DNA of 64,000 nt, taken from NCBI GenBank assembly GCA_965261455.1, contig OZ253453.1, forward strand, positions 1 to 64,000, in the 5' to 3' direction. How positions within the stretch are numbered: the first letter of the stretch is position 1; every line of letters begins with the position of its first letter. The position numbers and the translations under genes are program-made. Shown here piece by piece: positions 46,191 to 54,720 of the stretch. This stretch comes from DAOUKH01 sp965261455. Its GTDB lineage: Bacteria; Chloroflexota; Dehalococcoidia; SHYB01. The notes under the pieces are model-generated. The model saw nothing but the letters and a program-made list of their open reading frames with translations. It was not told the origin of the DNA and searched no databases.

Positions 46191-46912
46191 GCCGGTGCCT
46201 CGGCGGCGCGCCGGAGCAGCGCCGCGGCCACGTCGAGGTCTTTCGGCGTGGTGACCTTGATATTGTCGTAGGAGCCGCGGAAGACCTTGACGGCGTGCCC
46301 CAGCTTCTCGACGAGCCCGGCGTCGTCGGTCACGTCGTCGTCGTTGGCGGCGTAGGCGGCGCGGAGCAGATCGAGCCGGAAGACCTGCGGCGTCTGGACA
46401 GCCCAGAGCGCCGCCCGGTCCGGCGTCTCGACGACCACGCCGTTGGCGTCGACCACCTTGATGGTGTCCTTGACCGGTGCGGCGGCGACCGCGGCCCCGC
46501 ACTGCTCCGCGGCGTCGATGCCGCGGTCGATGACGTCGCCGGTGACGCAGGGGCGGGCGCCGTCGTGGACCAGCACCCAGCGGCAGGCGGGAGGCAGCGC
46601 GTCGAGGCCGGCGGCCACGGAGTCCTGCCGCCGCCCTCCGCCCGCTATGACGGCGGCGACCTTGCCCCAACCCATCTCGCGGGCAAGCTCGCGGCCACGT
46701 TCCACGGAATCGGGGTGAAGGACGACGACGGCGGCCCCCACGCGGGGGTGGGACTCGAACGCCGCGACACTGTGGGCCAGCACGGCGCGCCCTGCGAGGA
46801 GCGCGAATATCTTGTCCACGCCGCCCATGCGGCTGCTCGACCCCGCGGCGGCGATGACCGCGCCGGTGTTCGCCGCGGACGGCGGCGGATGGTTGTCGTT
46901 CCGCATCGTCAT
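46187..46912 (-). CDS. ispD: 2-C-methyl-D-erythritol 4-phosphate cytidylyltransferase
   Basis: IspD, about 241 residues, forms CDP-ME in the MEP pathway. AVIAAAGSSSRMGGVDKIFALLAG is the nucleotide-binding loop. GGGRRQDSVAAGLDAL, VLVHDGARPCV, PVKDTIK, LWAVQTPQVFR and TDDAGLVEKLG are all family motifs. The ATG at 46912 is used; ATG 46945 would overlap the upstream gene and add 11 residues. Ends in the GTGA overlap with ispF. Confidence 0.94.
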   Translation of the reverse strand: MTMRNDNHPPPSAANTGAVIAAAGSSSRMGGVDKIFALLAGRAVLAHSVAAFESHPRVGAAVVVLHPDSVERGRELAREMGWGKVAAVIAGGGRRQDSVAAGLDALPPACRWVLVHDGARPCVTGDVIDRGIDAAEQCGAAVAAAPVKDTIKVVDANGVVVETPDRAALWAVQTPQVFRLDLLRAAYAANDDDVTDDAGLVEKLGHAVKVFRGSYDNIKVTTPKDLDVAAALLRRAAEAPA

Positions 46913-46931
46913 GTTCCGCGCTTGTGGGCTT

Positions 46932-47573
46932 CTAGGTGAAGACATCCTTGATCCAGGTTACGCTCTGCGCGCCCGCGTAGGCGATGCCCACGTTCTTGAT
47001 TGTCTTCCCCGCCCACGCGATGAGCAAGAAGCGCCGAAGTGGATAGCGCAGCGCGCCCGCCGCGACCCCCAGCACGTCGAAGAAGGGGTTGGGGATGAGG
47101 CTGGCGATGAAGATCACCACCGCCCCGCGTTTCCGCACCCACCGCTCGAACCGATTATAGAGCCGGCTCTTGTCGATGACGCCCTGGCCGCTGTAACCCA
47201 GAGCGTAGCCGGTGATCTCGCCCATGGCCTCGCCGACGCCCGCGAGCAGGCCGACGAAGACCGGGTTGAGCAGGTCGCCGCCGACGAAGACGGCGAGGGT
47301 GCTGGGCAGCGGGATGACGAGTCCGCCCGCGCCGACCAGCGAGAGCGTGAAGATGGCGGGGTAGCCCAGCCGCCTGACCAGGTCTTCGGCGTCGGCCAGG
47401 TCGTTGCGGAAAATGAGCGCGACGGTGACGATGGCCAGCACGAGCCCCAGGATGAGCCACCGGAAGTGCTGAACGTTGAAGGGAAGGGGCAGCGCGGTGT
47501 CGTCGGGGACGGCGGCGGGCGCCGCCGCTTCCGCATCGTCGGTGGAGTCGCCGGCCATCGGGTCAGGGCCCAT
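46932..47573 (-). CDS. VTT/SNARE-associated (DedA/YqaA-type) membrane protein
   Basis: 213-residue inner-membrane protein with a VTT domain. A Pro/Ala-rich cytoplasmic N-terminus is followed by FRWLILGLVLAIVTVALIF (TM1), then the re-entrant region FTLSLVGAGGLVIPLPSTLAVFVGG and GEITGYALGYSGQG. The later IFIASLIPNPFFDVLGVAAG carries the conserved proline-containing loop. The domain is linked to lipid scrambling or undecaprenyl-phosphate translocation. ATG 47573 is chosen over a TTG at 47609; ATG 47558 is possible. Sits in the minus-strand housekeeping run. Confidence 0.82.
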   Translation of the reverse strand: MGPDPMAGDSTDDAEAAAPAAVPDDTALPLPFNVQHFRWLILGLVLAIVTVALIFRNDLADAEDLVRRLGYPAIFTLSLVGAGGLVIPLPSTLAVFVGGDLLNPVFVGLLAGVGEAMGEITGYALGYSGQGVIDKSRLYNRFERWVRKRGAVVIFIASLIPNPFFDVLGVAAGALRYPLRRFLLIAWAGKTIKNVGIAYAGAQSVTWIKDVFT

Positions 47574-47627
47574 GAATCCAGAGTAAGCCGCCGCCCCAAG
47601 CGGGCGCAACCGGCCCCAGGGAGAGGT

Positions 47628-48461
47628 CTAGGAGGCAGAGGCGGCGAAGTCGCCAAGCAGGCGGTTGAAGGCGTCGGCGTGCTCGTATTGAGGCCAGTGA
47701 CCGCACGAGTCGAAGACGTGCAGCTTGGCGCCGGCGACGGCCTGCGCCGCCCGCCGCGCTTGTTCGACCGGGAAAAGCGGGTCCTGCGCGCCCCAAACGA
47801 TCAGCGTGGGCGCCGACAACGATGGCAGGCTCGCGTTCCGCCGCGTGGCCGGACGCTGCCCGAAGAGACCAACGCCTGTCCGGAGGTAGTGAAGGAGCGC
47901 CTGCGCCGACCCCCTGCGCTTAAGGTAGCTCAGGCGGAGAAGCAGTTCGTCCTCGTCCACCAGGCTGGGGTCGTGGACCATCCAACGGACCAGGTTTCGG
48001 ACCCCCTTTAGCGTGGGTCGCCGGGCATATTCGCCGAGGAGTGGGAGGGCGCCCAGCCGCAGCAGGATGGAGATCTCCCGCCCGAGCCCGGCACTATCGG
48101 CCAGAGTCAAGGACGCGGCGCGCTCGGGCCGGGCCAGCGCGAGTTCGAGGGCGATGGCCCCGCCCATCGAGTTGCCCGCGAGATGCGCCCGTTCGACGCC
48201 GACTTCGTCGAGGAAGGCGTCGAGGAACGCCGCGCCCCTGGGCAGGTCGAACCGGACCTTGGGCATGTCGGAGAGCCCGTGGCCGGGCAGGTCGAGGGCG
48301 ATGACGCGGAAGTTGTGCCCCAGCGTCTCGACGTTCTTCCGCCACGTGAGGATAGAGTTGGCCAGCCCGTGAATGAGGACGATGGGCGCTCCCGTGCCCT
48401 CTTCCCAGTACCGGATGCGATGGTCCTGGACGGTCGCGTAGCGGTCGGGGGGAAGGTCCAT
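47628..48461 (-). CDS. Alpha/beta-fold hydrolase
   Basis: 277 residues. Oxyanion loop LIHGLANSILTW, DLPGHGLSD, nucleophile elbow GNSMGG (Ser near residue 97), acid Asp in VWGAQDPLFP and His in FDSCGHWPQYE. The catalytic triad is complete. Of the kind that hydrolyses meta-cleavage products or esters. The substrate cannot be told. It lies between clpC and the VTT protein on the same strand. Confidence 0.87.
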   Translation of the reverse strand: MDLPPDRYATVQDHRIRYWEEGTGAPIVLIHGLANSILTWRKNVETLGHNFRVIALDLPGHGLSDMPKVRFDLPRGAAFLDAFLDEVGVERAHLAGNSMGGAIALELALARPERAASLTLADSAGLGREISILLRLGALPLLGEYARRPTLKGVRNLVRWMVHDPSLVDEDELLLRLSYLKRRGSAQALLHYLRTGVGLFGQRPATRRNASLPSLSAPTLIVWGAQDPLFPVEQARRAAQAVAGAKLHVFDSCGHWPQYEHADAFNRLLGDFAASAS

Positions 48462-48507
48462 GGGCAGTCATCAGGCCCGCCGAGCCGCATGGCCGGCGGG
48501 CCTGCCT

Positions 48508-50922
48508 CTACGCCGCCTGCTTCTCTTCGCCCGCGGCGAACGAGAGCCCGCCGTCTTCTGCGTCTACGACGACGCGCGTACCTTCGGGGAACTCCCCGCT
48601 GAGGATGCGCTTGGCCAGGGGGTTCTCGATGGAGCGCTGGATCGTCCGGCGCAGCGGCCGCGCCCCGTAGAGTCGGTCATAACCCTCGGCGGCGAGCCAG
48701 TCCTTGGCCTCCTGCGTCAGTTCAATGGCGATCCGGCGGTCTTCGAGGCGCCGCTCGACCTCGGCGATGAGCAGATCGACGATCCGGCCGATCTCGTCAC
48801 GGCTGAGCGGGTCGAAGACGATCACCTCGTCGATGCGGTTCACGAGCTCTGGCGGGAACTCCCGCTTAATCGCCTCGTCGACTGAGCGGCGCATCTTCTC
48901 GACCTCGGCGTCGTTCGATCCGGACTCCGTCTTGAAGCCGAAGACCGGACGCCGGAAGTCGCGCGTCCCCAGGTTGCTCGTCATGATGACGATGGTGTTC
49001 TTGAAGTCGACGGTGCGGCCTTGGCCGTCGGTCAGGCGTCCGTCCTCCAGTATTTGGAGAAGGATGTTGAAGACGGCGGGGTGCGCCTTCTCCACCTCGT
49101 CCAGAAGGATGAGCCGGAAGGGGCGGCGGCGCACCGCCTCGGTGAGCTGACCGCCCTCTTCGTAGCCGACGTACCCGGGCGGGGCGCCGATGAGGCGCGA
49201 CACGTTGTGCTTCTCCTTGTACTCGGACATGTCGAGGCGGACGATGGAGTCCTCGTTGTCGAACATGAACTCTGCAAGGGCCTTGGCGAGCTCCGTCTTC
49301 CCCACGCCGGTTGGGCCGGCGAAGACGAAGGAGCCGATGGGGCGCTTGGGGTCTTTCAGCCCGGACCGGGCGCGGCGCAGGGCGTCGGAGACGGCGACGA
49401 TAGCCTCCTGCTGCCCGATGACGCGTTCGTGCAGGCGCTCTTCCAAGGCGAGGAGCTTCTCAGCCTCGCCTTCGAGGAGCCGTGAGACGGTGATGCCCGT
49501 CCATGCCCCGATGAGTTCGGCGACGGTCTCGGCGGTGACGCGGGCCTCGGTCTTGCCGCTGCTGCGCCAGGCGTCGTGCATGCGGTCGTACTCCTCCTCG
49601 GTCCGGATGCGCTCACTCTTGATGCGCGCGGAACTCTCGTAGTCCTCCCGCTCGTGGGTAGCTTCCTCCTCGTTCTTGAGGCTGGTGAGGCGCAACTCAA
49701 GGTCGCACACGTCGGCCGGGGCGCTCTGCGCGTCGATGCGAACCTTGCTCGCCGCCTCGTCGATGAGGTCGATCGCCTTGTCGGGGAGGAAGCGCTCGGT
49801 GAGGTAGCGGGAGGAGAGCCGGGCCGCCGCCTCCAGCGCCGCGTCGTCGATCGCGACCTTATGGTGGGCCTCGTAGCGGGGCTTGATGCCCTTGAGGATC
49901 TCGATGGTGTCGTCAACACTCGGCTCGTCGAGGTAGACCGGCGAGAAGCGCCGCGTCAGCGCCGCGTCCCGCTCGATGCGCTTCCGGTACTCGTCGAAGG
50001 TGGTCGCGCCGACGCATTGGAGCTCACCACGGGCCAGGGCTGGCTTGAGCATGTTGCTCGCGTCGATGGCGCCCTCCGCCGCGCCGGCCCCGACCACGGT
50101 GTGTATCTCGTCGATGAAGAGGACGATCTCACCCTCGGCGGCCTTAACCTCGTCCATGACCGCCTTCAGACGCTCCTCGAACTCGCCCCGGAATTTCGAG
50201 CCGGCGACCAACGCGCCGAGGTCGAGGGACAGGACCCGCCGGCCTTTGAGCGAGTCGGGAACGTCGTCGAAGGCTATGCGCTGGGCGAGACCCTCGACGA
50301 CCGCGGTCTTGCCCACGCCCGCCTCGCCGATGACGACGGGGTTGTTCTTGGTCCGCCGGGTCAAAATCTGGATGACCCGCCGGGTCTCCGCGTCGCGCCC
50401 GATCACGGGGTCGAGCTTGTTCGCTTTGGCCAGCGCGGTGAGGTCGAGGCTGTACTTGGCCAGAACGCCGTCCTGGCTCTCTTCGGTGGGGACCTCTCCA
50501 AGTGCGGCCCACACCCTGTCCCTGGTGATGTCGAATTCGCGGAGAATAGCCGCGCTCGCGCCGGTCGTTTCCTGCGTCAGGGCGACCAGCACGTGCTCGA
50601 CGCCGATGGGATCTTGTTGGAGGCGCCTAGCCTCGTCCTCGGCGGCCGTGAAAAGGCGGTCCACGCGGGGCGTCAGGTAGAACTCATTGCTGGGATCATC
50701 GGACTTTGGGCTCTCGGCGAGCGCCGCGCGAAGCCGGTGCTCGACCGCCGTCGCGTCGACGCCAAGGGTGCCGAGCACCTTCCCGCCGACGCCGTCCCTT
50801 TGCCTGACCAAGGCAAGGAAGACATGCTCGACGTCCCATTGGTTGTGCTGATATTCGCGCACGAAGCGTTGGGAGTCTTCGATCACTTCCTGCGCTTGTG
50901 CCGTGAATCGTTCCGGTCTCAT
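48508..50922 (-). CDS. clpC: AAA+ protein unfoldase/disaggregase ClpC/ClpB type
   Basis: 804-residue Hsp100. The N-terminal double Clp repeat (MRPERFTAQAQEVIEDSQ...EHVLVALTQE) is complete. AAA domain 1 has GEAGVGKT and VLFIDEIHTVVGAG. A short middle region (EEEATHEREDYESSARIKSERIRTEEEYDRM) corresponds to the ClpC-type UVR-like linker rather than the long ClpB coiled coil. AAA domain 2 has GPTGVGKTELAKALAE and LLDEVEKAHP. No clear LGF/IGF loop for ClpP was verified. It follows a DnaJ-like gene by 45 bases and likely shares its heat-shock promoter. Confidence 0.92.
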   Translation of the reverse strand: MRPERFTAQAQEVIEDSQRFVREYQHNQWDVEHVFLALVRQRDGVGGKVLGTLGVDATAVEHRLRAALAESPKSDDPSNEFYLTPRVDRLFTAAEDEARRLQQDPIGVEHVLVALTQETTGASAAILREFDITRDRVWAALGEVPTEESQDGVLAKYSLDLTALAKANKLDPVIGRDAETRRVIQILTRRTKNNPVVIGEAGVGKTAVVEGLAQRIAFDDVPDSLKGRRVLSLDLGALVAGSKFRGEFEERLKAVMDEVKAAEGEIVLFIDEIHTVVGAGAAEGAIDASNMLKPALARGELQCVGATTFDEYRKRIERDAALTRRFSPVYLDEPSVDDTIEILKGIKPRYEAHHKVAIDDAALEAAARLSSRYLTERFLPDKAIDLIDEAASKVRIDAQSAPADVCDLELRLTSLKNEEEATHEREDYESSARIKSERIRTEEEYDRMHDAWRSSGKTEARVTAETVAELIGAWTGITVSRLLEGEAEKLLALEERLHERVIGQQEAIVAVSDALRRARSGLKDPKRPIGSFVFAGPTGVGKTELAKALAEFMFDNEDSIVRLDMSEYKEKHNVSRLIGAPPGYVGYEEGGQLTEAVRRRPFRLILLDEVEKAHPAVFNILLQILEDGRLTDGQGRTVDFKNTIVIMTSNLGTRDFRRPVFGFKTESGSNDAEVEKMRRSVDEAIKREFPPELVNRIDEVIVFDPLSRDEIGRIVDLLIAEVERRLEDRRIAIELTQEAKDWLAAEGYDRLYGARPLRRTIQRSIENPLAKRILSGEFPEGTRVVVDAEDGGLSFAAGEEKQAA

Positions 50923-50967
50923 CTTCTTCCTCCCGTTCGGCGGGCGGCGGGCTTGGCGCTCCGCGGT

Positions 50968-51870
50968 CTAGCCGCGAAGGGCCTGGAGGTCTTGGAAGAG
51001 GGCCCGCTCTTGCTCGGAAAGATTGATGGGCAGTTGGACCACGATCTTAGCGTACAGGTCGCCCGCGCCGCCGCCCTTCAGGCGCGGCATTCCCTTGCCG
51101 CGCAGGCGGAAGCTCTTCCCGTTCTGCGTCTCCGGGGGGATTTTCAGCGCTACCTTGCCCGAGAGCGTGGGCACCTCCACCTCGGTCCCCAGGACGGCGC
51201 CGGTGAGGGCGACGGGTATGTCGGTGTGGAGGTTGTCGCCCCGGCGCTCGAAAGCGGCGTGGGGCAGGACGTTGATGACGAGATACAGGTCGCCGTTCGG
51301 CCCGCCCCCCGCGCCGGGATAGCCCTCGCCCGCGACGCGCACGCGGGAGTCTGTCCTGACGCCTTTGGGAATCTTGACTTCGAGCCGCCGGGGGCGGCCC
51401 TGCTGGTCCCGCAGGGTGAGCGTCCGCTGGGAACCCTGGAAGGCCTCTTCCAGCGAAACGTCGACGCGGTGGTCAAGGTCGCGGCCCCGCATCTGGGCTG
51501 GTCTGCCGCCTCCGAAGATGGAGCCGAGCACGCCGTCGGGGCCGTCGAAGCCCTCGAATCCGGCGCGGCGGCCGCCTCCCGAGGCCCAGCGCCACGCGCC
51601 GGAGCCGCCGCGGCCTCCCGCGCCGGCCTTCTCGAACTCCTCGGCGTGCTTCCAGTCGCGGCCGTACTTGTCATACGCCTTGCGGTTCTTCTCGTCGGAG
51701 AGCACCTCGTAGGCTTCGTTGATCTGCTTGAACTTGCGCTCCGACGCGTCGTCGCCCGGGTTCACATCGGGATGACATTCGCGGGCCAGCTTACGGAAGG
51801 CCTGCTTGATCTCCTTCGGCGTGGCGTTCCGGGCAACGCCGAGGACGGTGTAGAGGTCTTGCTCCGGCAT
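50968..51870 (-). CDS. cbpA: DnaJ/CbpA-type co-chaperone
   Basis: 300-residue J-protein. J domain with HPD motif (LARECHPDVNPGDD) near residues 30-43, a Gly-rich linker (GAGGRGGSGAWRWASGGG), then the two DnaJ C-terminal beta-barrel domains (DHRVDVSLEEAFQGSQRTL, GDLYLVINVLPH, GDNLHTDIPVALTGAVLG). No CxxCxGxG zinc domain, hence CbpA-like. ATG 51870 is preferred over the open frame to 51930 because AGGAGCC stands upstream. First gene of a dnaJ-clpC unit, divergent from hsp20. Confidence 0.9.
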   Translation of the reverse strand: MPEQDLYTVLGVARNATPKEIKQAFRKLARECHPDVNPGDDASERKFKQINEAYEVLSDEKNRKAYDKYGRDWKHAEEFEKAGAGGRGGSGAWRWASGGGRRAGFEGFDGPDGVLGSIFGGGRPAQMRGRDLDHRVDVSLEEAFQGSQRTLTLRDQQGRPRRLEVKIPKGVRTDSRVRVAGEGYPGAGGGPNGDLYLVINVLPHAAFERRGDNLHTDIPVALTGAVLGTEVEVPTLSGKVALKIPPETQNGKSFRLRGKGMPRLKGGGAGDLYAKIVVQLPINLSEQERALFQDLQALRG

Positions 51871-51900
51871 GATCGAGGCTCCTGAGAGCTTTACATAGGA

Positions 51901-51930
51901 ATTATATATTGATACGGTATCGTTAATCAA
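51901..51930 (-). promoter_or_regulatory. Predicted promoter of dnaJ-clpC with internal palindrome
   Basis: On the minus strand TTGATT (complement of 51925-51930), an 18-base spacer and TATAAT (complement of 51901-51906). The spacer holds GATACCGTATC, symmetric around one central base, a possible operator. The 9-mer GTATCAATA stands directly before the -10 box and recurs in the hsp20 promoter. No CIRCE or HAIR consensus is seen. Confidence 0.6.
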
Positions 51931-51958
51931 GCAAGTTAGTTGTGATACTACTTATAAC

Positions 51959-51987
51959 TTGACATGCTATGTATCAATAGGCATACT
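51959..51987 (+). promoter_or_regulatory. Predicted promoter of hsp20
   Basis: TTGACA (51959-51964), 17-base spacer, CATACT (51982-51987), 56 bases before the hsp20 start. The spacer contains GTATCAATA (51971-51979), the same 9-mer found at the dnaJ promoter. Confidence 0.6.
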
Positions 51988-52043
51988 GCACCATAAGTTA
52001 GACACGGGGCCCAACCCCAACGATTTACCACAAGGAGGATCCT

Positions 52044-52490
52044 ATGAGCAACCTGATTCGATGGAGCCCGTTCGGACACGTATCGCCGTTCCCGCGGCGT
52101 CATTTCGGCCACCGCGCCTTCGCGCCGCCGGCGTGGTTCGGCGATTTGCCGGCGCCCTTCTACGGGCGCCTCCCGTCCTACGGCTTCGACATCGACGAGA
52201 CCGACGCCGCCTACGTGGTGAGCGCCGCCGTGCCCGGCCTCGCGCCGGCGGACATCAAGGTCGAGTTCGAGGGCCGGTCCCTCACCATTTGGGGCGAGAC
52301 GAAAGCGGAGGAGGAAGGCGGCGACGGCTACCGCCGCCGGAGCTTCGGCTCGGTCCACCGCTCGCTGCGTCTGCCCGAGGGCGTCGACGCCGATTCGATC
52401 ACCGCGTCCTGCGAGAACGGCGTCCTGACCGTCACCATCCCCAAGCCCGAGGCGGCGCGGGCCAAGGCGATCGAGGTGAAGGCCGCCTAG
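52044..52490 (+). CDS. hsp20: Small heat-shock protein Hsp20 (alpha-crystallin family)
   Basis: 148 residues; an ATP-independent holdase. N-terminal aromatic/basic arm (IRWSPFGHVSPFPRRHFGH), then the alpha-crystallin domain: GFDIDETDAAYVVSAAVPGLAPADIKVEFEGRSLTIWGE, RRRSFGSVHRSLRLPEGVD, and ASCENGVLTVTIPK with the conserved GVL motif. The C-terminal IxI is not clear (AKAIEVKAA). AAGGAGG before ATG 52044. Expressed divergently from dnaJ. Confidence 0.95.
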   Translation: MSNLIRWSPFGHVSPFPRRHFGHRAFAPPAWFGDLPAPFYGRLPSYGFDIDETDAAYVVSAAVPGLAPADIKVEFEGRSLTIWGETKAEEEGGDGYRRRSFGSVHRSLRLPEGVDADSITASCENGVLTVTIPKPEAARAKAIEVKAA

Positions 52491-52517
52491 CCGTCCGCAG
52501 CGGCATCGGACGCGGAG

Positions 52518-52553
52518 AAGGGGCCGTCATCGGGGCGGCCCCTTCGTTTTGCG
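52518..52553 (+). terminator. Rho-independent terminator after hsp20
   Basis: Arms AAGGGGCCG and CGGCCCCTT around a 9-base loop (52518-52544), followed by CGTTTTGC. It lies 27 bases after the hsp20 stop. Confidence 0.7.
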
Positions 52554-52596
52554 TGACATGGGTAGGGGGCGTCGCAGAGCAGAGAGGCAAACGCTC

Positions 52597-53400
52597 CTAC
52601 GCCTGCGGGAGGTCTTGCATGATGCCGAAGGCCGCGCCTTGCGGGTCGGCCAGGAAGGCGAAGCGGCCGGTGGGCGGCTGGCCCTCGACCGGGATGATGT
52701 CGGTGGGCGGAACATAGACCGATGCGCCCAGCGATTGGGCCTGCTCTAACGTGGCGTTCAGGTCGGCCACCCCGAAATAGGCGCTCCAGAAGGGCGGGAC
52801 CTCCCCCATTTCCGGGGTAATCTGTAACACGCCGCAGACTTCGGTTCCGCCGGCCCGGAGCATCGCGTAGTCTATCGGCTGCACCAACAGGCCGCGCTCC
52901 AGCCCCAGGACCTTGATGTAGAACTCGATGCTGGCGGCGCGATCGGTGGTCAGCAGTTCGTTCCAGCACATGGCGCCGGGCTCGCCCTTGATACGGCAGC
53001 CGATATGCTGGTTGGCCTGCCAGAGGGCGAAGTACGCCCCCTGCGGGTCCTGGCACATCGCCATGCGCCCCGCCTCGAAAACGTCCATAGGGCCGAAGAC
53101 CACCGAGCCGCCGTTCTGCCCGACGACTTCGGCGGTGGCATCCACGTTCTCCACGGTGAAGTAGCTGTTCCAGTGAGTCGGAACGTTCTGTTCACGCTCC
53201 TCGTCGCTCTGCCCGTAGATGGCGGCGGCCTCCAGCCCGTTGAGCCTCTGCATGTGGTAGTGCCAGCCGGGGGTGATTTCCTGCGGGTCGTCGTCCCACC
53301 CGAACAGGGCGCTGTAGAAGGCAAGCGCGGCGGTTTCGTCGGTGGTGTCAAGCTCGACCCAAGAGGGCGCGCCAGGCGCGTGTGAGGTGACTTCCGGCAT
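52597..53400 (-). CDS. VOC-superfamily (glyoxalase/extradiol dioxygenase fold) protein, two domains
   Basis: 267 residues with two VOC modules: SWVELDTTDETAALAFYSALFGW at the N-terminus and CWNELLTTDRAASIEFYIKVLG near residue 143. Each ends with a DPQGA.F..WQ/MQ strand (MCQDPQGAYFALWQ and FLADPQGAAFGIMQ), the usual VOC end motif. The glyoxalase metal ligands His/Glu are not clearly kept, so a binding protein or a metal-free variant is possible. The 253 bases upstream (53401-53653) hold no gene that I can support. Confidence 0.82.
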   Translation of the reverse strand: MPEVTSHAPGAPSWVELDTTDETAALAFYSALFGWDDDPQEITPGWHYHMQRLNGLEAAAIYGQSDEEREQNVPTHWNSYFTVENVDATAEVVGQNGGSVVFGPMDVFEAGRMAMCQDPQGAYFALWQANQHIGCRIKGEPGAMCWNELLTTDRAASIEFYIKVLGLERGLLVQPIDYAMLRAGGTEVCGVLQITPEMGEVPPFWSAYFGVADLNATLEQAQSLGASVYVPPTDIIPVEGQPPTGRFAFLADPQGAAFGIMQDLPQA

Positions 53401-53653
53401 AGATGTGTGCGCTCCCGTCGATTCAGATTAGTGTCTGCCGCCCGCGTTCCGGGGGCGGCGCGGCTATCAGTGTATGTCTCCAACCCTTTCTTGAACAATG
53501 ACCAAGTGTCAATAAGATATCCGACGTGAAAACCCGGGAACGAGGCGAAAGGTCCCTTTCCTGAGGGTGAGGGAAAGGACGGACATGCTCAACGTGTGCC
53601 GGTAATGTCGTACAACTTCCCAGGCCGGAAGCCGGGAATGGCGCGTTGGCCGC

Positions 53654-54694
53654 CTACCAGCCGCGAACTACGGGCATGATCTCCCGCACGAAGAGCTCGA
53701 ACGACGACTCGAACTCCTTCAGCGGGACACCCGGGGGCGGCGTACGGATGATCAGCTCCGTCGGCTTCAGGCCGTCCCAGGACCAAGTGGCGCGAAGGTC
53801 TTCGAGGTTGCGCAGAATGGTGTCCGGCGAGCCAACCATTTCGTCGCCGTAGACGCCCGGCTTGGTCGCCGCCGTTGCGATCTCGCCCGCTGGCGTTCCG
53901 CTGAGGGGCGTGTCGCCGAACTCGGCGATGATCTTGTCGAAGAAGGCCCGGCGGTACTGGTAGTGGGGCCGCAAACGCTCCCACACCGTGTCGGGGTTGT
54001 CCTTGGTGACGATGGCGGAGAGGCTGACGGTCACCTGGTAGCCGTCGAACGACTCGCCGCGCTCCTTCAGGCCCCGGGCATACGTGCGGTACACCTCGGG
54101 GTCCGTGCTGCCGGGCTTGAGATTGCAGCCCAAGCGCGCGGCGCGCTCCGAAGCGGCGGGCGTGCGCGTCGCCATCCATATGGGCGGGTGAGGCTGCTGC
54201 ATCGGCTTCGGCTGGACCTCCGCGTCGTCGATGGTGAAGCGCCGGCCGTGAAAGCTGACCCGTTCTTGGGTCCACGCCCGCCGCATGATCTCGATCCCTT
54301 CCTCAATGCGCGAAGGACGCTGGTTCTTCGGGACGCCGAGGATCTCAAACTCCTTCAGCCGGTGCCCGATTCCGACGCCCACGTCGAGCCGCCCGCGGAG
54401 CAGTTGGTCGAGGACCGCCATCTCCTCGGCGACGAGCAGCGGGTGGTAGAGGGGCAGGATCTTGATGGAGGTGCCGACGCGTATGCGCTTGGTGCGCATG
54501 GCGAGCGCGCCGGCGAAGGCGGCGAACGAGGGGCCGTAGGCCGACTCCTCGAAGTGGTGCTGCTGAATCCAGACAGCGTCGAAGCCCCAGTCCTCGACCA
54601 TCGCCATGTGGTCGAGCGTGTCGTGGTAGAGCGTGTCGTAGGGCACCCGCCACTGCGGAGGGTTGCGGACGTCGTAGGTTACGCTGATTCTCAT
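53654..54694 (-). CDS. LLM-class flavin-dependent oxidoreductase (luciferase-like/F420-type)
   Basis: 346-residue bacterial luciferase-like TIM barrel. Features: AMVEDWGFDAVWIQQHHFEESAYGPS (strand 2 with the flavin-contact HH), IRVGTSIKILPLYHPLLVAEEMAVLDQLLRGRLDVGVGIG (the family signature) and a nonprolyl-cis-type WMATRTPAASE stretch. The cofactor may be FMN or F420. ATG 54694 is used; the longer open frame to 55393 is antisense to the cyclase gene. Such paralogues are numerous in SAR202-like genomes, which fits the catabolic setting. Confidence 0.87.
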   Translation of the reverse strand: MRISVTYDVRNPPQWRVPYDTLYHDTLDHMAMVEDWGFDAVWIQQHHFEESAYGPSFAAFAGALAMRTKRIRVGTSIKILPLYHPLLVAEEMAVLDQLLRGRLDVGVGIGHRLKEFEILGVPKNQRPSRIEEGIEIMRRAWTQERVSFHGRRFTIDDAEVQPKPMQQPHPPIWMATRTPAASERAARLGCNLKPGSTDPEVYRTYARGLKERGESFDGYQVTVSLSAIVTKDNPDTVWERLRPHYQYRRAFFDKIIAEFGDTPLSGTPAGEIATAATKPGVYGDEMVGSPDTILRNLEDLRATWSWDGLKPTELIIRTPPPGVPLKEFESSFELFVREIMPVVRGW

Positions 54695-54720
54695 GGGCCG
54701 CGATTCTACCGCATCGCCGG

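Noticed and set aside
49576..51885. A 769-codon plus-strand ORF
   Set aside because: Shadow of clpC and dnaJ on the opposite strand, caused by high GC at third positions.
53401..53653. A tRNA-like or small-RNA gene in the gap before the VOC gene
   Set aside because: No cloverleaf could be folded by eye and no promoter/terminator pair is visible.
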